Below are positions 58,563 through 64,000 of a stretch of 64,000 nucleotides of DNA, in pieces (within the stretch, counting starts at the first letter, position 1; each line of letters begins with the position of its first letter). Both the position numbers and the translations under genes were made by a program. Under the pieces are notes generated by a model. It ran no database searches. It worked only from the letters and a program-made list of their open reading frames with translations, and had not been told where the DNA came from. Source of the stretch: JAMXLO01 sp963812075 (lineage in GTDB: Bacteria; Pseudomonadota; Alphaproteobacteria; Acetobacterales; Acetobacteraceae); assembly GCA_963812075.1 (NCBI GenBank), contig CAWETN010000007.1, positions 186,001 through 250,000 on the forward strand, written 5' to 3'.

Positions 58563-59591
58563 GTGCGGTCCGCTGCAGCCCATCGGGACGAGAGCCAGGC
58601 GCCGGACGGCGAGGACGCGCTGTCGGCCCTGGTGCTGCTGCTCAGCGAGGACCTTGCCGCCTGCAACCGGATCATCGTCGCCCGCCTGGGCAGCCGGGTG
58701 GAACTCATTCCGCGGCTCGCCGAACATATCCTCGCGGCCGGCGGAAAGCGGCTGCGGCCGCTGCTCACCCTGGCCGCCGCGCGGCTGTGCGGTGCCTCGG
58801 CGAGCGCGGCGCGGCACATCGAGCTCGCCGCCTGCGTCGAGCTGATCCACACGGCGACACTGCTGCACGACGACGTCGTGGATGTCAGCCAGCGGCGGCG
58901 CGGCCTGGCATCCGCCAATGCAGTGTTCGGCGCCAGCGCCTCGGTGCTGGTGGGCGACTTCCTGTTCGCCCGCGCCTTCCAGGTCATGGTGGAGGCAGGC
59001 TCGCTGCGGGTGCTGCAGATCCTGGCGGATGCGACCGCGACCATCGTTTCGGGCGAGCTCGTGCAGCTGATTAGCCAGAACGACCTCGACACACCCGACT
59101 CGCGCTACTTCGACGTGGTGAAAGGCAAGACCGCGGCGCTGTTCGCGGCCGCCTGCCGGATCGGGGCGGTCGCCGCGGGCTGCGAGGACGGCGAGGTGGC
59201 GCTTGCCGACTATGGCGCCAATCTCGGCATCTCGTTCCAGCTGGTCGACGACGCGCTCGACTACGCGGCCGACGAACAGAAGCTCGGCAAAACGGTCGGC
59301 GACGACTTCCGCGAGGGCAAGGTCACCCTGCCGGCACTGATCGCCTATCGCCGCGGCGCGGCATGGGAGCGACGCTTCTGGGAGCGCACGATCGGCCGGT
59401 CGGAACAGCGTGACGGCGATCTGGAGCAGGCGAGGGAACTGCTGCGTGCGCATGATGCGATCGCTGCGACACTCGACCAGGCAGGCGTCTTCGCCGACCA
59501 CGCCCGGCGCGCGTTGCGCGTGTTTCCGGACACCCCGCTGTGCCGGCGGCTGCAGGACGTCGCCGGCTACACCGTGACGCGGTCGCGCTGA
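58563..59591 (+). CDS. Polyprenyl diphosphate synthase (IspB-like)
   Basis: The 342-residue trans-prenyltransferase has both aspartate motifs: LLHDDVVD (Asp103, 104, 107) and FQLVDDALDY (Asp229, 230, 233), plus GGKRLRPLL. It makes long prenyl diphosphates, probably the ubiquinone side chain; a role in carotenoid precursors (CrtE-like) is less likely from the pattern. The start is GTG at 58563. It overlaps bchI by one base, so it is in the same operon. Confidence 0.88.
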   Translation: MRSAAAHRDESQAPDGEDALSALVLLLSEDLAACNRIIVARLGSRVELIPRLAEHILAAGGKRLRPLLTLAAARLCGASASAARHIELAACVELIHTATLLHDDVVDVSQRRRGLASANAVFGASASVLVGDFLFARAFQVMVEAGSLRVLQILADATATIVSGELVQLISQNDLDTPDSRYFDVVKGKTAALFAAACRIGAVAAGCEDGEVALADYGANLGISFQLVDDALDYAADEQKLGKTVGDDFREGKVTLPALIAYRRGAAWERRFWERTIGRSEQRDGDLEQARELLRAHDAIAATLDQAGVFADHARRALRVFPDTPLCRRLQDVAGYTVTRSR

Positions 59592-60613
59592 TGCCCCGCA
59601 CGCCCTTTCCCTTCGCGGCTATCGTCGGCCAGGACGACATGAAAATGGCGCTGCTGATCGCGGCAGTCGATACGGGCGTCGGCGGCGTCCTGGTGTTCGG
59701 CGATCGCGGCACCGGCAAATCGACCGCAGTGCGCGCACTCGCCGCCCTCCTGCCGCCGCTGAAGGTCGCCGGCGGCTGCCGCTACAACTGCGACCCGTCC
59801 GCCTCGGGCGAATGGTGCGTCGACTGCCGGGCGCGGCCGCAGCGCGCCAGAAGCGTCGCCGCGCCGGTCCCGGTGGTGGACCTGCCGCTGGGCGCCACGG
59901 AGGACCGGGTGGTCGGCGCGCTCGACCTGGAGCGGGCCCTGACGCTTGGCGTGAAGAGCTTCGAGCCCGGCCTGCTGGCGCGCGCCAACCGCGGGTTCCT
60001 TTACATCGACGAGGTCAACCTGCTGGAGGACCATATCGTCGATCTGCTGCTGGACGTGGCGGCCTCTGGCGAGAACGTCGTGGAGCGCGAAGGCCTCAGC
60101 GTCCGCCACCCGGCGCGCTTTGTGCTCATCGGCAGCGGCAATCCGGAAGAGGGTGAGCTGCGGCCGCAGCTGCTCGACCGGTTCGGCCTTGCCGTGCAGG
60201 TGGCTACCCCGGACGATCTGCCGACCCGCGTCGAGGTCGTGCGGCGGCGCGACAGCTTCGAGCGCGATCCCGACGCATTCTGCGAAATCTGGAAACCGCA
60301 GCAGGACCGTATCCGCCGGCAGATCGTGCGGGCGCAGGCGCGCATTGCCGCGGTAGCGGTGCCGGATGCCGCGCTGGAGCAGGCGGCGCGGCTCTGCATG
60401 CAGCTGGGCACCGACGGGCTGCGTGGCGAACTGACGCTGGTCCGCGCCGGGCGTGCGCTTGCAGCGTTGGATGGCGCCGATCGGGTCGGCGATCCGCAGC
60501 TTCGCCGCGTCGCGCCGCTGGCCCTCGGCCACCGCCTGCGCCGCAACCCGCTGGACAAGTCCATGTCCACCACCCGCGTCTCGCGGGCTGTTGCAGAGCT
60601 GATGGGGACGTGA
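59591..60613 (+). CDS. bchI: Magnesium chelatase subunit BchI
   Basis: The 340-residue AAA+ ATPase drives insertion of Mg into protoporphyrin IX, the first committed step to bacteriochlorophyll. It has Walker A GDRGTGKST (about residues 37-45), Walker B LYIDEVNLLEDHIVDLLLDVA, and sensor motifs GSGNPEEGELRPQLLDRFGL. The ending DKSMSTTRVSRAV is typical. It works in a two-ring complex with BchD, encoded next with a 4-base overlap; the catalytic subunit gene bchH is not in this window. Confidence 0.96.
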   Translation: MPRTPFPFAAIVGQDDMKMALLIAAVDTGVGGVLVFGDRGTGKSTAVRALAALLPPLKVAGGCRYNCDPSASGEWCVDCRARPQRARSVAAPVPVVDLPLGATEDRVVGALDLERALTLGVKSFEPGLLARANRGFLYIDEVNLLEDHIVDLLLDVAASGENVVEREGLSVRHPARFVLIGSGNPEEGELRPQLLDRFGLAVQVATPDDLPTRVEVVRRRDSFERDPDAFCEIWKPQQDRIRRQIVRAQARIAAVAVPDAALEQAARLCMQLGTDGLRGELTLVRAGRALAALDGADRVGDPQLRRVAPLALGHRLRRNPLDKSMSTTRVSRAVAELMGT

Positions 60614-62307
60614 CAGGCGCCGAGATCTGGGCGGACGCGCTGCGCGCAACCCTGCTGTTCGCTGCCGACCCGTTCAGGTTCGGCGGCATCGTGCTGCGCG
60701 CCGGTGCGGGACCGGTGCGGGATCGCTGGCTGCGCCTGCTCCAGGGTTCGCTGCCGGCGGACAGCAGGTTGCGCCGGATGCCGCCCCACGTGGCCGACGA
60801 CCAGTTGCTCGGTTCGGTCGATCTCGCAGCGACGCTGGAGCGCGGGCGTCCGGTGCATCGGCCGGGATTGCTGGCCGAAGTCGGCGGCGGCGTGCTGCTG
60901 CTGAGCATGGCGGAGCGCATCTTGCCGGCCGCGGCCGCGCGCGTGTGCGCCGCGCTGGAGCGCTGCCGCTTCGGGGTGGTGGCACTGGATGAAGGTATCG
61001 CGCCGGACGAGCGACCGCCGGCGGGTCTGCTCGACCGGCTGGCGTTCCACCTCGACCTGGGCGGCGTTGCGCTGCGCGACACCGAAGGCTGCGTGAGCCG
61101 GTTGCTGCGGTGCCCGGATGGTCTCCCGGTGCCGGGCCATCGGGCGCTCCAGGCGCTGTGTGGCGCAGCTATCTCGTTCGGCATCGGCTCGGCCCGTGCA
61201 CCGCTGCTGGCCCTGCGGGTCGCCCGTGCGGCTGCCGCAGATGCGGGGCGCGAAGCGATCGCCGAGGCGGACCTCGCTTTTGCGGCGCGCCTCGTGCTGG
61301 CACCGCGGGCGACCCACCTGCCGCAGGTGGAGCGGCCGCAGGAGCCGCCGGATGAGCCGCCGGCGCCCGCCGACGACAGGCGGTCGGACAAGTCCGATGT
61401 TGGTCCCCTGCCGCCCGAGGAGCTGATTGTCGCTGCCGCGCTCGCGGCCCTGCCACCCGACATGCTGTTGCGGTTGCGTGCCGGCGCGGGTCCGCTCGCC
61501 CTGCGCTCGAAGACCGCCGGGCGCGCCGGGCAGGCACGCGCATCAATACGGACCGGCCGGCGGATCGGATGCAAACCGGGTGAACCGAAGGGCGGCGCGC
61601 GGCTCGATCTGCTCGAGACGCTGAAGGCGGCTCTGCCGTGGCAGCGGCTGCGTCGCTCCCCCGATACCCAGCCGGCGCCTACCCAGCCGGCACCGCGCAT
61701 CGCGGTGCGGCGCGACGACTTCCGCATCATCCGCTTCCGCCGACGGACGCAGACCACCACGGTCTTCGCGGTCGACGCCTCGGGCTCCTCGGCGCTGCAT
61801 CGCCTGGCCGAGGCCAAGGGCGCCGTCGAGCTGCTTCTCGCCGACTGCTACGTGCGCCGCGACCAGGTCGCGCTGATCGGGTTCCGCGGGCGCGACGCCG
61901 CGCTGCTGCTGCCGCCGACGGGTTCGCTGCTGCGCGCCCGACGGTGCCTTGCGGGGCTGCCGGGCGGCGGTGCGACGCCGCTCGCGGCGGGGATCGATGC
62001 GGCTGGGGTCCTGGCTGACGCCGAGAGGGGCAAGGGGCGTACCCCGGTCATCGCGCTACTCACGGACGGGCGTGCCAACGTAACCCGCGACGGCGGCAGC
62101 GACCGGCGCAAGGGCGAGGCGGACGCGATGGAATCCGGGCGTCGACTGCGTCTCGCCGGCCACGCGGTCCTGCTGGTGGACACCTCGCCGCGACCCAACC
62201 CGTTCGCCCGCTTGCTCGCCGACGAGATGCACGCCCGCTACGTGCCGCTGCCGTATGCCGCTGCCGACGTCCTGGCGCGGGCGATCCGCTCCTCGGCAGC
62301 TTCGTGA
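60610..62307 (+). CDS. bchD: Magnesium chelatase subunit BchD
   Basis: The 565-residue partner of BchI has a degenerate N-terminal AAA+ domain, an acidic/proline-rich linker (about residues 240-275) and a C-terminal integrin I domain with MIDAS motif VDASGSSA plus the downstream TPL and LLTDGRANV metal positions. The start is GTG at 60610, overlapping the bchI stop; it overlaps bchO at its end. Confidence 0.96.
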   Translation: MTGAEIWADALRATLLFAADPFRFGGIVLRAGAGPVRDRWLRLLQGSLPADSRLRRMPPHVADDQLLGSVDLAATLERGRPVHRPGLLAEVGGGVLLLSMAERILPAAAARVCAALERCRFGVVALDEGIAPDERPPAGLLDRLAFHLDLGGVALRDTEGCVSRLLRCPDGLPVPGHRALQALCGAAISFGIGSARAPLLALRVARAAAADAGREAIAEADLAFAARLVLAPRATHLPQVERPQEPPDEPPAPADDRRSDKSDVGPLPPEELIVAAALAALPPDMLLRLRAGAGPLALRSKTAGRAGQARASIRTGRRIGCKPGEPKGGARLDLLETLKAALPWQRLRRSPDTQPAPTQPAPRIAVRRDDFRIIRFRRRTQTTTVFAVDASGSSALHRLAEAKGAVELLLADCYVRRDQVALIGFRGRDAALLLPPTGSLLRARRCLAGLPGGGATPLAAGIDAAGVLADAERGKGRTPVIALLTDGRANVTRDGGSDRRKGEADAMESGRRLRLAGHAVLLVDTSPRPNPFARLLADEMHARYVPLPYAAADVLARAIRSSAAS

Positions 62308-63185
62308 CCGGCGGACTCTCCTGGCAGCGGGACGGGCGCGACTGGCCGAACCGGTGCGCGAGCCGGTTCGTCCGCGCGGGCGGCCTGAGCTGGCACGTGC
62401 AGGTCATGGGCTCGGGTTCCGCGGTGCTGTTGGTGCACGGCACGGGATCGGCCACCCATTCCTGGCGGACCATCGCCCCGTTGCTGGCGCGGCACTTCAC
62501 CGTGGTGGCACCTGACCTGCCGGGTCACGGCTTCACCGAGACGCCACCGGCGGCCGGCTTCACCCTGCCGGGCGTGGCCGGCGGACTTGCCGCTCTGTTG
62601 CAGACCCTGGGGTTGGCGCCGGCGATGATCGTCGGACACTCGGCTGGCGGCGCTATAGGCGCGCGCATGTGCCTCGATGGTGTGGCGCGGCCCGACGTCC
62701 TGGTCAGCCTGAATGGCGCAATGCTGCCGATGCCGGGCCTGCCGACGGACATCTTCGCCCCGGTGGCGCGGATGCTCGCGAGCTCGGAGCTGACCGCGCG
62801 CGCTTTTGCGCTGATGGTGGGCGGGCGCGCTGCAGTGCGGCGGCTGATCCGCTCCGCCGGCTCGACGATCGATCCTGAGGGAACGCGGCTCTACGTGCGC
62901 CTGGTCAGCACGCCCTCGCATGTGGCTGGTGCTCTGCGCCTGATGGCGAACTGGGACCTTCGACCGCTGGCTTGCGATCTGCCACGCCTCGCCACGCGGC
63001 TGGTCCTGGTGACGGGCAGCAACGACGGCATGGTGCCGCCGTCGGAGGCGTACCGCGTGCGCAGCCTGGTGCCGCACGCAGAGCTGGTGTCGCTGCCAGG
63101 CCTGGGACATCTCGCGCACGAAGAACGACCGGACGAGGTTGCCGCCCTCCTGCTCCGCGCGGCGACGTATGCAACTGCCGGCTGA
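62304..63185 (+). CDS. bchO: BchO, alpha/beta hydrolase of the magnesium chelatase operon
   Basis: The 293-residue hydrolase-fold protein usually follows bchID; its role in Mg-chelatase function is still unclear. It shows VLLVHGTGSATHSWR, LPGHGFTETP, the nucleophile elbow VGHSAGGAIGARM and the base near GLGHLAHEERPDE. The start is GTG at 62304, overlapping bchD. Confidence 0.92.
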   Translation: MTGGLSWQRDGRDWPNRCASRFVRAGGLSWHVQVMGSGSAVLLVHGTGSATHSWRTIAPLLARHFTVVAPDLPGHGFTETPPAAGFTLPGVAGGLAALLQTLGLAPAMIVGHSAGGAIGARMCLDGVARPDVLVSLNGAMLPMPGLPTDIFAPVARMLASSELTARAFALMVGGRAAVRRLIRSAGSTIDPEGTRLYVRLVSTPSHVAGALRLMANWDLRPLACDLPRLATRLVLVTGSNDGMVPPSEAYRVRSLVPHAELVSLPGLGHLAHEERPDEVAALLLRAATYATAG

Positions 63186-64000
63186 CCATCCGCAGCGCGT
63201 CGAACTGAACGACGAGGTCCACGCGCGTCCGCCGGAGCCGCTGACCCCGCCGGCGCGGATGTCGTACCTGGCGCTGCTGTGCGACGCGGCGCAGCACGAT
63301 GCCGGCGTGGCGGCGGTGGCCGAGTTGTGCCGGCGCTACGCCGTGCCGCCTCCAGCGCAGGGCGCCACGCACCACACCACCACGTTCCCGTCGTTCCGCC
63401 TGAAGTGGGAGCGGCACACCGAGTTCATCCGCTGTATGTTCATCGTCGAGGGTGCGGGCGACGATCCGTTCGCCGAACCGGCGATCGCCGCCGTGCCGGA
63501 GGACTGGATTGCGATGCTGCCCGGCCGGCTGATGGTTGCGGCGCACGCCGCGCTGCTCGCCGAGGACGTGTTGGCGGCCGACCCACCCGCCATCGGCGAG
63601 CGTTGGTTCCATGGCAACATGCTGGTGGGAGCCGCCGTCTCCGGTGGCGCGGCGACGGCGCTCACCGACTTCCGGATCCACTCCGATGGGTTCAGCCGCC
63701 ATCTGGTGATCGATCGCGGCACCACGCCCTGGCAGGCCGGCCGGGTCGTTCAGCGGCTGCTGGAGATCGACACCTACCGGATCATGGCGCTGCTTGCGCT
63801 GCCGGTGGCGCGGGCCGCCACGCCGCAGCTGGCGAGTTCGGAACAGGAGCTGGCACGGATCACCGCCGCGCTGGTCACCGCCGACGAGGCTGACGAGCCC
63901 GGGCTGCTCGACCGGCTGACCCGCCTGGAGGCCGAGATCGAGAACCGTCAGTCGGAGACCCGCTACCGCTTCAGCGCGGCCGAGGCCTACCACGAACTGG
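63170..64000 (+). CDS. DUF3422 membrane protein (partial, runs off window)
   Basis: The frame from ATG at 63170 overlaps the bchO stop by 16 bases and stays open to the window end (277 codons). It reads ELNDEVHARPPEPLTPPARM, then FRLKWERHTEFIRCMFIVEG, WFHGNMLVGAAVSGGAA and HLVIDRGTTPWQAGRVVQRL with the helix LEAEIENRQSETRYRFSAAE. This matches the DUF3422 family, whose C-terminal membrane anchor would lie beyond the window. Function unknown; co-transcribed with bchIDO here. Confidence 0.85.

Overview
The window is about 64 kb of very GC-rich DNA from what looks like a phototrophic, methylotrophic alphaproteobacterium. Three things suggest this: a lanthanide-type (XoxF) methanol dehydrogenase block with a complete pqqABCDE operon at the left end; magnesium chelatase genes (bchI, bchD, bchO) at the right end beside a bacteriophytochrome, a PpsR-type repressor and a heme oxygenase; and a 5-aminolevulinate synthase of the alphaproteobacterial (Shemin) type. 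A Rhodospirillales/Acetobacteraceae member is my best guess, but the sequence alone does not prove it.

Layout. 30-12776 (with its ATPase to 13557): methanol oxidation and PQQ. xoxF, xoxG, xoxJ and a CxxxCW-motif protein run leftward. A metallohydrolase, an acetyltransferase, pqqA-E, a SoxYZ-like carrier, two small secreted proteins and an NMT1-type ABC importer follow. 13588-18172: a hydrolase, two luciferase-like flavin oxidoreductases and glnS. 18259-24650: two paralogous Crp/Fnr regulators with tiny genes between them, then a YcaO protein, a divergent small gene and a BTAD/TPR regulator. 24650-35476: an amidohydrolase, a caspase/FGE fusion, two DUF4399 proteins, hemA and an RND efflux pair. 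35473-42759: housekeeping genes (aat, msrQ-like, SRP RNA, dnaX, ybaB, recR) and an amine oxidase. 42768-47470: a Csu-like (spore coat U) chaperone-usher pilus cluster. 47659-53556: an amidase with an AtzG-like partner, an ABC ATPase, a glycine-rich repeat protein and an MFS transporter. 53627-53986: an IS21 remnant. 54128-64000: the light-control and bacteriochlorophyll module.

How the genes fit together. The left block oxidises methanol in the periplasm with a PQQ/lanthanide enzyme, delivers electrons to cytochrome XoxG and makes PQQ. In the right block, heme oxygenase would make biliverdin for the bacteriophytochrome, which by analogy with the RpBphP1/PpsR2 pair would antagonise the PpsR-like repressor of photosynthesis genes. 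hemA feeds both heme and bacteriochlorophyll synthesis.

Quality warning. At least nine otherwise intact genes are each broken by single-base frameshifts whose two halves together give a full-length product. That many in 64 kb points to uncorrected indels in the assembly more than to real decay. I annotate these genes as one feature each and give the approximate position of each shift. No tRNA, rRNA or CRISPR array was seen.
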